A stretch of DNA of 64,000 bases from Leptospira selangorensis. Its GTDB lineage: Bacteria > Spirochaetota > Leptospiria > Leptospirales > Leptospiraceae. How positions within the stretch are numbered: position 1 is the stretch's first letter; the number at the start of each line of letters is the position of its first letter. The stretch lies in NCBI RefSeq assembly GCF_004769405.1, contig NZ_RQES01000010.1:62001-126000 (forward strand). The letters are read 5' to 3'. The notes under the pieces were generated by a model, which worked only from the letters and a program-made list of their open reading frames with translations, was not told the DNA's origin and did not search any database. Made by a program: the position numbers and the translations under genes. Below, in pieces: positions 36,795 to 45,860 of this stretch.

Positions 36795-39700
36795 ATGAGC
36801 TCCGGAATCAACCCCACCAAAAAATTCTACGCTGCACTGGCATGTTCCTTCCTTCTTTTCCAAGGATGTGTTGCCTGGCCTTTACTAACGGGAGCTGTTG
36901 GGCTCGCGGCAGGAAAAAAAGGAGGCGGTGGATTATTCTTCCTTCCTGGTGGAGGAACTCCTACATTAAGTAGAGTAGAGATCTCTTCTCCTAATTCAAG
37001 TTTCGCAAAAACTACGAGCATGTCTTTGGTGGCGACTGCTGCGTATTCTAACGGAACTCATAAAGATATTACTGCGGACGCTGTATGGAGCACCAGCGAT
37101 TCTAACATTATCTCTATGGCTGCGGGTGGGCAAGCTACAGGAACGGGAGTGGGAGCTGCGGATATCAGCATCACTTACGAAAACAAAACCGCACTCATTT
37201 CTCTTTCGGTTACTTCCGCTCCTTTAAGCAGTATTTCTATTTCTTGCGTAAATCAAACGGATAATTTGCCTAAAGGGATCACCAGACAATGTACTTTAAC
37301 CGGTAACTTTGCGGACGGTTCCAACCAAAATCTAACTAATGATCCAAATACTACATGGAGCACAGGAAGTTCTGCAATTGCTACAATAGATTCCGCAGGA
37401 CTCGTAACCGCAGTAGACGCGGGAACAACTTCGATCCGAGCTTCTTACAATTCATTAAATGCTAGTAACTTATCTTTAACTGTTAGTTCCGCCGCTTTAG
37501 TTTCCATCGCAGTAACTCCTACGAACAAATCATTAGCGTTAGGAAAGAATCAGCAATACACCGCTACTGGAACTTATTCTGACAATTCTAACCAAGACAT
37601 TACGAACTCTGTAACTTGGAATTCTTCCGATACGGTAGTCGCTACTATCAGTAATACTGCCGGGTCCAAAGGATTTTTATCCACAGAAGATATGGGATCT
37701 TCTACCATTACAGCTACTCTGAATTCAATCGGAGGAAACACTAATGTTACTGTTACTGCCGCTGTTTTAGAAAGTATTTCTATCACTCCTCCTAATCCAA
37801 GCACTCCGAAAGGAAGAACTTTAAATTTAGTAGCTACCGGTATTTTCTCCGACGGTCATAATGAAAACATCACAGACCAAGTTACTTGGTCTAGTGAAGA
37901 TACTTCGATCGCAACTGTGGATAACGGTTCCGGATTTGAAGGTAGAGCTTCAGGGATCGCAGTTGGAACAGTAGACATCACTGCGGAAATAGGCGGGATA
38001 GAAGAAACAGTATCTTTCTCCGTAACTGCTGCGGTATTAGAGTCCATTCAATTAACTGCGGATGATTCCTCTATCGCAAAAGGAACAAGCACAGCTATAT
38101 TAGTGACAGGAGTTTATTCAGACGGAACTTCTCAAAATATCACCGGTTCCGTTTCTTGGGGCACCTCTTCGACTTCTATTCTTCAGTTAGGAACTTTAAC
38201 TGCGACTCCGAAAAAGCAGGTGAATTCTCCAAATAGCGGATCACTTGGAACTGCTACGATCACCGCTACTTCAGGAAGTATCAGTGGCACTGTTGATATC
38301 ACAGTTACCGCTGCAAAATTGGTTTCTATCGCAGTAACTCCTACAAATCCGAGCGTAGCTAAAGGGTTGACCAAAGATTTTACTGCTACAGGAACTTATA
38401 CAGATAGTTCTACTCAGAACTTGACCACATCCGTTACCTGGGCTTCTTCCGACACAAGCAAAGCTACAATCAGTAATGCTTCCGGAACGGAAGGTAAGGC
38501 AACGGCCGCTGCGGTTGGAACTACAAATATCACAGCGACCTTAGGAACAATCACTTCTCCTTCAACAACATTAACTGTTACCGCTGCGGTTTTACAATCC
38601 ATCACGATCACTCCTGCAAGCCCAAGTGTTGCAAAAGGAAGATCCGAAAACTTAAGTGCAACTGGAACTTACTCTGATAATTCCACTCAGGATCTTACAA
38701 CTTCGGTTACTTGGAGCAGCTCTAGCAACTCCACTGTAGGCGTAAGCAATGCAAACGGGACCAAAGGAAAAGCTACAGGTGTTTCTGTTGGAACTGCAAC
38801 GATCACCGCAACCTCGGGATCCGTCTCCAACTCCATCACGTTTACTGTAACGTCTGCCGTACTGGATTCTATCGAGGTCCATATTTCGGCTTCTTCTATC
38901 GCTAAGGGAACTTCTACCCTTGCGGAAGCTACAGGAACTTATTCGGACGGAACCACTGCGGATATTACCGACCAAGTAGTTTGGGGAAGTTCTCAAACTT
39001 CTATCATACAATTGGGAGCGTTAACCGCTGCACCTAAAAAGACATTAACTTCTCCTAATAGTGGTTCTTTAGGAACATCTAATATTTCCGCTACTTTAGG
39101 AAGTATCAGCGGAAACGCCGACCTGACTGTGACTGCGGCAACTTTAGTATCTATCCAAGTAGATCCTACTAATCCAAGTGTTGCAAAAGGACTTACTCAG
39201 AACTTTACTGCAACCGGAACTTATACGGATGCAAGCACTCAGGATTTAACAACTTCCGTTACCTGGGCAAGCTCCAGCACAAGCAAGGCTACGATCAGCA
39301 ATGCCGCAGGAAGTAAGGGACTTGCAACTACTCTTGCAACTGGAACTACGAATATCACTGCAACTTTAGGATCGGTAACTTCTCCTGCGAGTGTATTGAC
39401 TGTGACAGCCGCGGCGCTTACAAGTATTACGATCGCTCCTTCTCCTACTTTAAGTATCGCGAAGGGACGCACTCAAAACTTCACTGCAACAGGACATTAT
39501 ACCGATAGTTCCACTTCGGATCTGACTACTCAGGTGACTTGGAGTTCATTCGATCAAACTAAGGCAAGTATTAGCAATACTTCCGGAACAAACGGTAAAT
39601 TGACTGCTCTGCAAGAAGGAAGCACTCAGATTTCTGCAAGTTATAACTCGATAACCAGCACGGATACCGTGGTGACTGTGACTGCTGCAGTTTTAGATAG

Positions 39701-42584
39701 CATTTCGATCACTCCTACTAACTCAAGTTTAGCAAAAGGTTATACTACTCCATTCACTGCAAATGGTGTGTATTCCGATGCTACTACATTGGATATTACT
39801 GCTCAAGTGACCTGGGCTTCTTCCAATACATCTTCTTCCACGATCAGTAATGCAAATGGAAACCAAGGTGTGGCGACTGCTGTTGCGGTCGGAACAAGCA
39901 CGATCTCAGCTACATTAGGTTCAGTATCCGCTTCTACTAACTTTACTGTTACGGCTGCGGTTCTAGTTTCTATCGCGGTATCTCCTACGAACAGTAACGT
40001 GTATACTACCCAAACCAAAGACTTCACTGCGACTGGAACTTACTCAGACTCGACAACTCAGAACTTGACTACGTCAGTTACCTGGGCTTCTTCCGATACA
40101 AGTAAGGCTACAATTAGTAATGCTTCCGGAACAGAAGGTAGAGCAACGGGTGTAGCGGCAGGAACAATCACTATCTCTGCAACCAGCGGTTCCGTAAGTG
40201 GAAACACTCAGTTGACTGTGGTATTCTTGGATACCACTCCTCCGACCGTATCTAACGTGGTTTCCTTGAGCCCGACTACAGTAAGGGTTACATTCTCGGA
40301 ATCCGTGAATACAACTCAGGCAACGACTGCTACTAATTATAAATTGGCACTAACCTCTGCGGTAAGTGGGGCTTGTTCGGATAATAGTAATTTCTCCTCT
40401 ACTTCTAATATTTCCGTTTCTTCCGTAAGCGGTAGCGGAGCTGTTTATACGTTGACCTTGGCTTCTTCTCAAACTTCCGGAACCAACTACACTGTGATCG
40501 TGAATAAGAGCGGCGTCCAAGATCTTTCCGGAGTTCCGAACAATTTAGGTTGTGCGAACTATGGAGACTTCGTTGGGCAAGAGCAATTAAAAGTAAGCTC
40601 TGCTTCTTGCGCAAGCACCGGCACCGTGATCATAAACTTCTCCAAGCCGATCAAATCGGGAAATAATGTAAGCGGCTCCGCAGAATGTAGTAGTACTTCA
40701 GAATGTGGAAACCGTTATGCATTTGTAGGGACCACAGACTTAGGCACGATCAGTTCTGCTAAGATACTGGATGGTGTGGTTTGCGGTGGTGCAACTGCAG
40801 ATTCTGCGAAAGTTTGTGTAACTCACAGCTTATTACAAACCGGCGCACAATATACGATCATGGCTGCGAATAATGTGAACGGAGACGGATTTGATAATAC
40901 ATCCTGGGGATCCATCCGTGATTCAGGAGATTCCGAAAATATCCAATCTTCTCCGAGAGATAGAGCTTCCTTCTTAGGTTGTGGAACTTCTCCTGTAAAC
41001 TTCGGAGACGGTCCGATCTCTATCGATCCGAACGGTTCCACTTTCGGCTATCTAGCGGACTTTAATAGTAAGATCTATACAGGACCGAACAATGCAGGTA
41101 ACGGAGCATTACGTTTCGCTTATGATGGAGCAAATCCTGAATCTGTTCAGTTCTCCTTTGTAAAAGATACTACGGCTCAGAACTCCGATGCTACTAACGT
41201 TAGCTCCAACTCTGCGACCACTCGGGAGAATAGTATCGCAGTTCCACCTTACGTGACCTTAGGACATTCCGGCTGTACTCAAAACGATGCAACTCTTGCA
41301 AATGGTTGTGGTCCGGACAATGAAAGCGGAAGGGGACTCTTCACCACTGGTTCCTTGGGCAGCAATCCGTTCATCTTTATCGCTGCTGCAAAAACAGTTC
41401 CTAGCGGATCGAATTACAATTTCGACTATATCTATTATTCGAATGATACTTCGACCAACCTGAATTATAAATACATAGATATGGGTTCTATCACTGGAAC
41501 TGTAACTGCAGGTACTTCTTCTATCAGCGTTCTGAATGATAGAGTATTCCCTGGGTTTGCAAAACCAAGTAATGATGGAACAGGAACCGGCGGAGGATTG
41601 AATGCTCCTGACTTCGGATATATCACGTTCAATACTGCGGATACCACAACAGGCAACTGTACTGCGGGTTCCAACTGTGATGCTTATGATGGTGGCAATG
41701 GTAGAAGGATACGTATCGATTATATGCCTTACTTCGGCGGACCGTCCAACGGAGGGAACGGAAATGTAAACAGTAGTCCGAACTGGGGATATTATATCGG
41801 AGTGGATTCTTCCATCGTATTCAAGAATAGGATCTATGCTGCAAACGGCGGTCTACATGCCGTTGGGCATAACGGATCAATTATTCGTTCCAATTCTTCC
41901 AGCCCTACGACTGCTTGTTCTACCAAGAACACTTGTGCTGATTGGACAGAAGTAGGTCCAAGAACAAATACGAAATGGCATAATAGTACCACGAACAACT
42001 GGTTCTCTCTGGAACTTGCAAAATTCTATGATCTGATCCCTGCAGATAGAGCTTTCGCTCAGTTTGCGGAATTCAACGATAAATTATATGTGACTCGGAC
42101 CATCTGTATCCAAGGAACTCAGGCGAGTGGAATCCGCACAACTGCAGGAACCGTAGCAGGATGTACTGACGGAACGGACACAAACCGTAGAGCTCAATTA
42201 TGGAAATGTGATCCTACAGCAACAGGAGGCAGCACAGAATGTGATGCTGGAGATTGGAGCGTAGTAGGAGACGACGGTAACGGTATCACAAACTTCGGCG
42301 ATTCCACTAATAAGACAATTACCATGGTGGCTAAAAATGGATCTTATCTGTATGTAGGATTCGATAACCCGAACGGTATCCGTATCTATCGCACAAATAC
42401 AGCTAATCCAGGTTCCGCTTCTAACGTATGGACTCAGATTGCCGGTAATGGACTTACAGATTCAGGTAATGTGCAGCAGATCTTCTCCGCCGTATCCGTA
42501 AGCACCGGCGGAGTATATTATCTTTATGTGAGTGTTGGGAAGAACAATACTCCTGTGAGAGTATACAGACAACAGAACTTATGA
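36795..42584 (+). CDS. Giant Big_2 (Ig-like) repeat lipoprotein, copy 2
   Basis: A 1929-aa paralogue of the upstream giant. The lipobox F-Q-G-C puts Cys at 25, as in copy 1, followed by a shared A-W-P-(V/L)-L and G-L-A-A segment. It has 12 Big_2 domains (residues ~60-1145) instead of 18. The C-terminal ~782 residues align closely with copy 1, including A-S-F-(I/L)-G-C-G-T-S-P-V-N-F, M-P-Y-F-G-G-P, and the terminal L-Y-V-S-V-G-K-N-N. Cell-surface display and ligand binding are inferred. Its stop overlaps the start of lipoprotein A copy 2 in an ATGA arrangement. Confidence 0.93.
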   Translation: MSSGINPTKKFYAALACSFLLFQGCVAWPLLTGAVGLAAGKKGGGGLFFLPGGGTPTLSRVEISSPNSSFAKTTSMSLVATAAYSNGTHKDITADAVWSTSDSNIISMAAGGQATGTGVGAADISITYENKTALISLSVTSAPLSSISISCVNQTDNLPKGITRQCTLTGNFADGSNQNLTNDPNTTWSTGSSAIATIDSAGLVTAVDAGTTSIRASYNSLNASNLSLTVSSAALVSIAVTPTNKSLALGKNQQYTATGTYSDNSNQDITNSVTWNSSDTVVATISNTAGSKGFLSTEDMGSSTITATLNSIGGNTNVTVTAAVLESISITPPNPSTPKGRTLNLVATGIFSDGHNENITDQVTWSSEDTSIATVDNGSGFEGRASGIAVGTVDITAEIGGIEETVSFSVTAAVLESIQLTADDSSIAKGTSTAILVTGVYSDGTSQNITGSVSWGTSSTSILQLGTLTATPKKQVNSPNSGSLGTATITATSGSISGTVDITVTAAKLVSIAVTPTNPSVAKGLTKDFTATGTYTDSSTQNLTTSVTWASSDTSKATISNASGTEGKATAAAVGTTNITATLGTITSPSTTLTVTAAVLQSITITPASPSVAKGRSENLSATGTYSDNSTQDLTTSVTWSSSSNSTVGVSNANGTKGKATGVSVGTATITATSGSVSNSITFTVTSAVLDSIEVHISASSIAKGTSTLAEATGTYSDGTTADITDQVVWGSSQTSIIQLGALTAAPKKTLTSPNSGSLGTSNISATLGSISGNADLTVTAATLVSIQVDPTNPSVAKGLTQNFTATGTYTDASTQDLTTSVTWASSSTSKATISNAAGSKGLATTLATGTTNITATLGSVTSPASVLTVTAAALTSITIAPSPTLSIAKGRTQNFTATGHYTDSSTSDLTTQVTWSSFDQTKASISNTSGTNGKLTALQEGSTQISASYNSITSTDTVVTVTAAVLDSISITPTNSSLAKGYTTPFTANGVYSDATTLDITAQVTWASSNTSSSTISNANGNQGVATAVAVGTSTISATLGSVSASTNFTVTAAVLVSIAVSPTNSNVYTTQTKDFTATGTYSDSTTQNLTTSVTWASSDTSKATISNASGTEGRATGVAAGTITISATSGSVSGNTQLTVVFLDTTPPTVSNVVSLSPTTVRVTFSESVNTTQATTATNYKLALTSAVSGACSDNSNFSSTSNISVSSVSGSGAVYTLTLASSQTSGTNYTVIVNKSGVQDLSGVPNNLGCANYGDFVGQEQLKVSSASCASTGTVIINFSKPIKSGNNVSGSAECSSTSECGNRYAFVGTTDLGTISSAKILDGVVCGGATADSAKVCVTHSLLQTGAQYTIMAANNVNGDGFDNTSWGSIRDSGDSENIQSSPRDRASFLGCGTSPVNFGDGPISIDPNGSTFGYLADFNSKIYTGPNNAGNGALRFAYDGANPESVQFSFVKDTTAQNSDATNVSSNSATTRENSIAVPPYVTLGHSGCTQNDATLANGCGPDNESGRGLFTTGSLGSNPFIFIAAAKTVPSGSNYNFDYIYYSNDTSTNLNYKYIDMGSITGTVTAGTSSISVLNDRVFPGFAKPSNDGTGTGGGLNAPDFGYITFNTADTTTGNCTAGSNCDAYDGGNGRRIRIDYMPYFGGPSNGGNGNVNSSPNWGYYIGVDSSIVFKNRIYAANGGLHAVGHNGSIIRSNSSSPTTACSTKNTCADWTEVGPRTNTKWHNSTTNNWFSLELAKFYDLIPADRAFAQFAEFNDKLYVTRTICIQGTQASGIRTTAGTVAGCTDGTDTNRRAQLWKCDPTATGGSTECDAGDWSVVGDDGNGITNFGDSTNKTITMVAKNGSYLYVGFDNPNGIRIYRTNTANPGSASNVWTQIAGNGLTDSGNVQQIFSAVSVSTGGVYYLYVSVGKNNTPVRVYRQQNL
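36965..40230 (+). repeat. Array of 12 Ig-like domain repeats (coding)
   Basis: Twelve Big_2-coding repeats of about 270 bases. C-type domains carrying the Q-L-G insertion are numbers 5 and 8. The array is six domains shorter than in the upstream paralogue. Confidence 0.85.
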
Positions 42585-43066
42585 AAAAGAACTTAAACAT
42601 CTATTTCATATTTGGCTTATTCTCTCTGGTCCTTCTTTATAATTGTAGGGAAGACCAGAGACATGAACCATTACGTTTCGAAAAAGTTACCAAGGCAGAA
42701 GCCTCCGCTTTCCAAGCACAAGTAGACGGGACAATCCTGGAAGGTTCTTGGGAATATAGATTTAGGATCAAACAGGCTGATAGAGTCACTCTTATAGTAG
42801 AAGTTCTAACTGATAAACCGGATCTGGCAGTATCCTTATCCAGAAAAGGAATCTTATTCGATTCTAAGATCAAATGTGGAGAAAAGATCAGCCAACTTTC
42901 TCCTTGCAAACTTGAAATAAACAATCCTGAAAAAGGAGATTATTCCTTGGTATTAAACCATCAATCTTCCGATCCATCGGAAGTTCTTTCTTACAGAATA
43001 TTCGCCGCAGTGCATGGCCCTGGATATGCCTCGGTAATTTGGGAGGAAGAAGTTGCGCGCAGATAA
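42581..43066 (+). CDS. Cassette lipoprotein A, copy 2
   Basis: A 161-aa lipoprotein with lipobox L-L-Y-N-C (Cys22). It is a paralogue of the 35118 gene: E-P-L-R-F-E, F-Q-A-Q-V-D, G-S-W-E-Y-R-F-R-I-K-Q-A-D-R-V and C-K-L-E-I-N-N-P-E-K-G-D-Y are shared. Beta-sandwich (PPC-like) fold suspected, function unknown. Starts within the stop of the giant gene and overlaps gene B by 14 bases. Confidence 0.83.
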   Translation: MKKNLNIYFIFGLFSLVLLYNCREDQRHEPLRFEKVTKAEASAFQAQVDGTILEGSWEYRFRIKQADRVTLIVEVLTDKPDLAVSLSRKGILFDSKIKCGEKISQLSPCKLEINNPEKGDYSLVLNHQSSDPSEVLSYRIFAAVHGPGYASVIWEEEVARR

Positions 43067-43433
43067 AATTCTACCCATACTTGCCGTCATATTCTTAAGT
43101 TTAGGATTCGGAGAATCTTGCAGACATGCAATGGTACGTTATCCTCAAAGTCCTCCGGAAGCATGTAGGATCTATCCTACTTCCAGAGAATGTAAACGTG
43201 CCTTGGATTTAAGATCTGCTCAGGCGGAACAAGGCGGAGAAGTTCATAAGGTCCAACATACCTACTACTTCTTCGGACTTTATCCTGGAAATCTGGTATT
43301 AGACACTTCTAAATACTGTGCGGACGGACCAAAATCAGTTCATCAGTACACAAGTTTTTGGAATGGTTTTTGGGAGCAGATAACTCTTGCGATCTATTCC
43401 CCTCAAACGGTGGAGATTGAATGTTACAAGTAA
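43053..43433 (+). CDS. Bor/Iss-like lipoprotein B, copy 2
   Basis: A 126-aa lipoprotein with a TTG start after GGAGGAAG, and lipobox-like G-E-S-C (Cys23). C-R-H-A, Y-P-Q, the C-R-x-Y spacing, T-Y-Y-F-F-G-L-Y-P and F-W-E-Q-I-T-L-A-I-Y-S-P are shared with the copy 1 gene. The Bor-like Cys pair is retained. A small outer-membrane or surface lipoprotein is inferred; a role in serum survival would be by analogy only. Confidence 0.78.
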   Translation: MRADKILPILAVIFLSLGFGESCRHAMVRYPQSPPEACRIYPTSRECKRALDLRSAQAEQGGEVHKVQHTYYFFGLYPGNLVLDTSKYCADGPKSVHQYTSFWNGFWEQITLAIYSPQTVEIECYK

Positions 43434-43735
43434 TCAAGATCCTAATATTGGTTTTGGTCCTCGGACTCGCAGCAGGCTGTCATACTACCACTGTGGTCCA
43501 TAAGGGTGGAGAAACTCCTTATGCTTTGGCAAAGGAAACTCCTGGTCCGGATAAAAAAGCAAAACAAGGAAGTACGGTTTTCGGAATCTATCCTACCGGT
43601 GCTCCTATGGAAGCAAGCTGCGATCGAAACCATCCGGAAGTGATCATGAAGACAGGGTTTGTAGACTTAGTCATTCATGCACTGATCGGCCCCTTCTATA
43701 CTACCAAAACCGTAGAAGTTTACTGCAAACCGTAA
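43421..43735 (+). CDS. Bor-like lipoprotein C, copy 2
   Basis: A 104-aa lipoprotein with a clean lipobox L-A-A-G-C (Cys20). It shares H-x-T-x-V-V-H-K, G-S-T-V-F-G-I-Y and L-I-G-P-F-Y-T-T-K-T-V-E-V-Y-C with the 35940 gene. It begins 13 bases before the end of gene B. It is the last gene of the second cassette; the next gene starts 39 bases downstream. Confidence 0.75.
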   Translation: MLQVIKILILVLVLGLAAGCHTTTVVHKGGETPYALAKETPGPDKKAKQGSTVFGIYPTGAPMEASCDRNHPEVIMKTGFVDLVIHALIGPFYTTKTVEVYCKP

Positions 43736-43774
43736 ATTGCTGGCCAAGCGCCTAGGTTCCTCCAGAATAATCGA

Positions 43775-44365
43775 ATGCCTAACTGGGCCTTCGATTATCT
43801 CCTTTTACCCCTTGGAATTTATTTAGCCAGAATGACGGACGTAAGCATAGGCACGGTTCGTATCATCCTAATCTCCAGAGAAAGAAAGATCCTAGCAGCA
43901 ATGCTTGGCTTTATAGAAGTGCTTCTCTGGTTGATTGTAATCACTCAGATCATGAGAAATCTAAGCAATGTACTCTGCTATATCGCTTACGCAGGTGGAT
44001 TTGCAACAGGCACCTTCTTAGGAATGGTGGTAGAAGAAAAACTCGCCTTAGGACATTCACTCATCCGTATTATCGTTCCGGAAAAGGGAGAAGAGATCGT
44101 CCAAAATCTTGCCCAAGCAGGCTATCGCACCACTACATTGGAAGCACAAGGAGCCAGAGGTCCGGTTAAAGTCATTTTATCCTTATTAAGAAGGAAAGAA
44201 ATACCCATTGTGCTTGGAATACTAAAGAACACTGCGCCAGGTGCCTTTTATACGATTGAGAATGCTCGTAAGACAAGTGACCCGGAACTGTGGAAGACTT
44301 CCGGACAGGAAGGAGAGAGTTTTGCCCGTATTTTATGGAGAAGGCAATCCAGAATTAGGAAATGA
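43775..44365 (+). CDS. UPF0316/DUF2179 membrane protein
   Basis: A 196-aa protein with three N-terminal membrane helices and a conserved R-M-T-D-V-S-I-G-T-V-R motif at the first loop. A cytosolic DUF2179-type domain follows (A-G-Y-R-T-T-T-L-E-A-Q-G-A-R-G-P-V-K). This is the UPF0316 (YebE-like) layout; function unknown. The C-terminal 30 residues are extra. It is on the same strand as the lipoprotein cassette, but I see no functional link. Confidence 0.83.
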   Translation: MPNWAFDYLLLPLGIYLARMTDVSIGTVRIILISRERKILAAMLGFIEVLLWLIVITQIMRNLSNVLCYIAYAGGFATGTFLGMVVEEKLALGHSLIRIIVPEKGEEIVQNLAQAGYRTTTLEAQGARGPVKVILSLLRRKEIPIVLGILKNTAPGAFYTIENARKTSDPELWKTSGQEGESFARILWRRQSRIRK

Positions 44366-44385
44366 TCCGGGGACAAAGCCCCGGA
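44366..44385 (+). terminator. Hairpin after UPF0316 gene
   Basis: TCCGGGG, short A-rich loop, CCCCGGA: a 7-bp GC-rich stem immediately after the stop codon. Confidence 0.5.
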
Positions 44386-44399
44386 AGCCCGGAAAAGAA

Positions 44400-44426
44400 A
44401 AAAGTCCCGCTTAGGCTGGGACTTTT
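44400..44426. terminator. Bidirectional terminator
   Basis: AAAAGTCCC and GGGACTTTT form a perfect 9-bp stem with a 9-base loop and A/T flanks on both sides. It lies between two convergent genes and overlaps the SET-gene stop. Confidence 0.65.
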
Positions 44427-44941
44427 ACTAGGATCTTTTTAATTTCCTTATGCATGAAGGTCGGAAAGTTAAGATTGTACTGCGGGAGTAGAACTTTCCA
44501 ATCATCCTTGCGGATGAATTTGCGGCAGTTAGAAGCCCCGCAAGCACATTCAAAAGTCTGGTCAAAGTTCACTACGAAGTTACCGTAGTCGATGTTCAGC
44601 TCTTCTCCAACTTCTATATCCCTTTTGGCGATAATATTGTCCATTTGATCGTACCACATGTTCGGATCGCAGGAATGGTTCATAAAGTTGGAGTGATTGA
44701 TAACAAATTCAGATCCGGAAGGGCCGGTGACTAGGCCGAAGTCTACGTCATAGCCGTATTTCATGAAGATTTCCTTCTCCTCTTCCGGAAGTTCATCGGC
44801 TTCCGAGACGGAGAGTACTTTCCATCCGAATTCCTCATCTTCGATCCACTCGCTATAGCTGAACAGTAAAGTTCCCTTAGCGATTGGTTGAGAGGCGAAG
44901 ATTCCGTTTTCCCCGAACTTGTTCGTGCGTCTTTCGATCAT
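44411..44941 (-). CDS. SET-domain protein
   Basis: A 176-aa SET-domain protein. It has G-E-N-G-I-F-A at the start, the cofactor/substrate motif N-H-S-C-D-P-N-M-W-Y, then E-E-L-N-I-D-Y-G, and a post-SET C-A-C-x-x-x-x-C cluster that normally binds zinc. In eukaryotes these enzymes methylate lysines; bacterial ones are rarer and their targets mostly unknown. There is no signal peptide. Monocistronic. A lysine methyltransferase activity is probable but the substrate cannot be read from context. Confidence 0.88.
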   Translation of the reverse strand: MIERRTNKFGENGIFASQPIAKGTLLFSYSEWIEDEEFGWKVLSVSEADELPEEEKEIFMKYGYDVDFGLVTGPSGSEFVINHSNFMNHSCDPNMWYDQMDNIIAKRDIEVGEELNIDYGNFVVNFDQTFECACGASNCRKFIRKDDWKVLLPQYNLNFPTFMHKEIKKILVKVPA

Positions 44942-45056
44942 GCAAGATCAACCTGCTCTTCCCCATTAGGGGCAAAATTTTTATCAGTCAAGACCGAGAT
45001 CGAAAAAACTTCAATTAAAAATATGAAATACCCCCTAGCTCGGCCCCTAAAAAAGA

Positions 45057-45078
45057 AAGACCGGTCCCGACGGGTCTT
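45057..45078 (-). terminator. Intrinsic terminator of gene at 45100
   Basis: On the minus strand AAGACC, ten-base loop, GGTCTT, then TCTTTTTT, starting 22 bases past the stop codon. Confidence 0.55.
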
Positions 45079-45099
45079 ATTCATAATTGGAAAAAAATT

Positions 45100-45681
45100 T
45101 CAAACGCCTCGATCAGGAAGAAGATCCGAGATCAGTTCGTAGGTCCAGTCCCCGTACGGATCCTCATCCTTCTTCTCACTCTTGAGAGACCTCCAGTCCT
45201 TTCCCTTTCTTTCCATGACTAAAGAAGAAATCTTGAATAGAGATGTACGGCCGCTTGCCTCTTCCAGTCTGGAACTGTCCCTTCCTATTTCTAGAAAACA
45301 AGTCAGAGGAAAAATCCTGCTCCAATTTTCCCCCAAACCTAGGATTGCTTCTTCTAGATCTTCGGACCCGGAGCCTATACCGAGTCTAGTGACATCCACA
45401 AAAATAGGAAGTTCTCTCCCGGCATGACCAAGAGTACCGGATCGGATCTCTTTACAGAAGTGGATCGCTTGGGAAAAATTTTCTGCGAAGCCCAATACCG
45501 CGGATGAGTGATGATTAGAAATTCTGGAGATCATTCTTCCGAAACTAAGTCCATCTTCAAGACCCAAACTTCCTTTAGGAAGGATGAGTATCGGTCGAAC
45601 GTCTTTGCGGACCAAACGAAACAGGTACTTAACTAATGCGAAGGATTTATTTCTAGTCGGCTGGAACAAAGTCAGGAACAT
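45100..45681 (-). CDS. Hypothetical protein
   Basis: A 193-aa protein I do not recognise. Alternating beta and helix stretches (R-P-I-L-I-L-P-K-G-S, S-A-V-L-G-F-A-E-N-F, L-P-I-F-V-D-V-T-R-L, T-C-F-L-E-I-G) suggest a soluble alpha/beta domain, without any catalytic motif I can name. No signal peptide or membrane helix. A plausible terminator follows it. It is divergent from the Rnk-like gene, whose coding start is about 180 bases away. Confidence 0.6.
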   Translation of the reverse strand: MFLTLFQPTRNKSFALVKYLFRLVRKDVRPILILPKGSLGLEDGLSFGRMISRISNHHSSAVLGFAENFSQAIHFCKEIRSGTLGHAGRELPIFVDVTRLGIGSGSEDLEEAILGLGENWSRIFPLTCFLEIGRDSSRLEEASGRTSLFKISSLVMERKGKDWRSLKSEKKDEDPYGDWTYELISDLLPDRGV

Positions 45682-45860
45682 GTCTTCTTCTTATGTCGAA
45701 CCAAACTTATCTTTCGTTTAGTATAATTTATTATAAAGAAGAATTTCTATGTCGCATAAACGAATGCAATTTTCGTAAAATTCAAGAAAAGGAAAAACGC
45801 TTGAGTACATTACGCGGATATGTAAGTTTCGGATTTGTTTTATCGGGGAGGTACTGCGCT

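Noticed and set aside
28197..41674. Many 60-120 aa antisense frames under the giant Ig-like genes
   Set aside because: They are a product of the Thr/Ser/Ala codon bias on the plus strand; none has a start signal or a recognisable domain.
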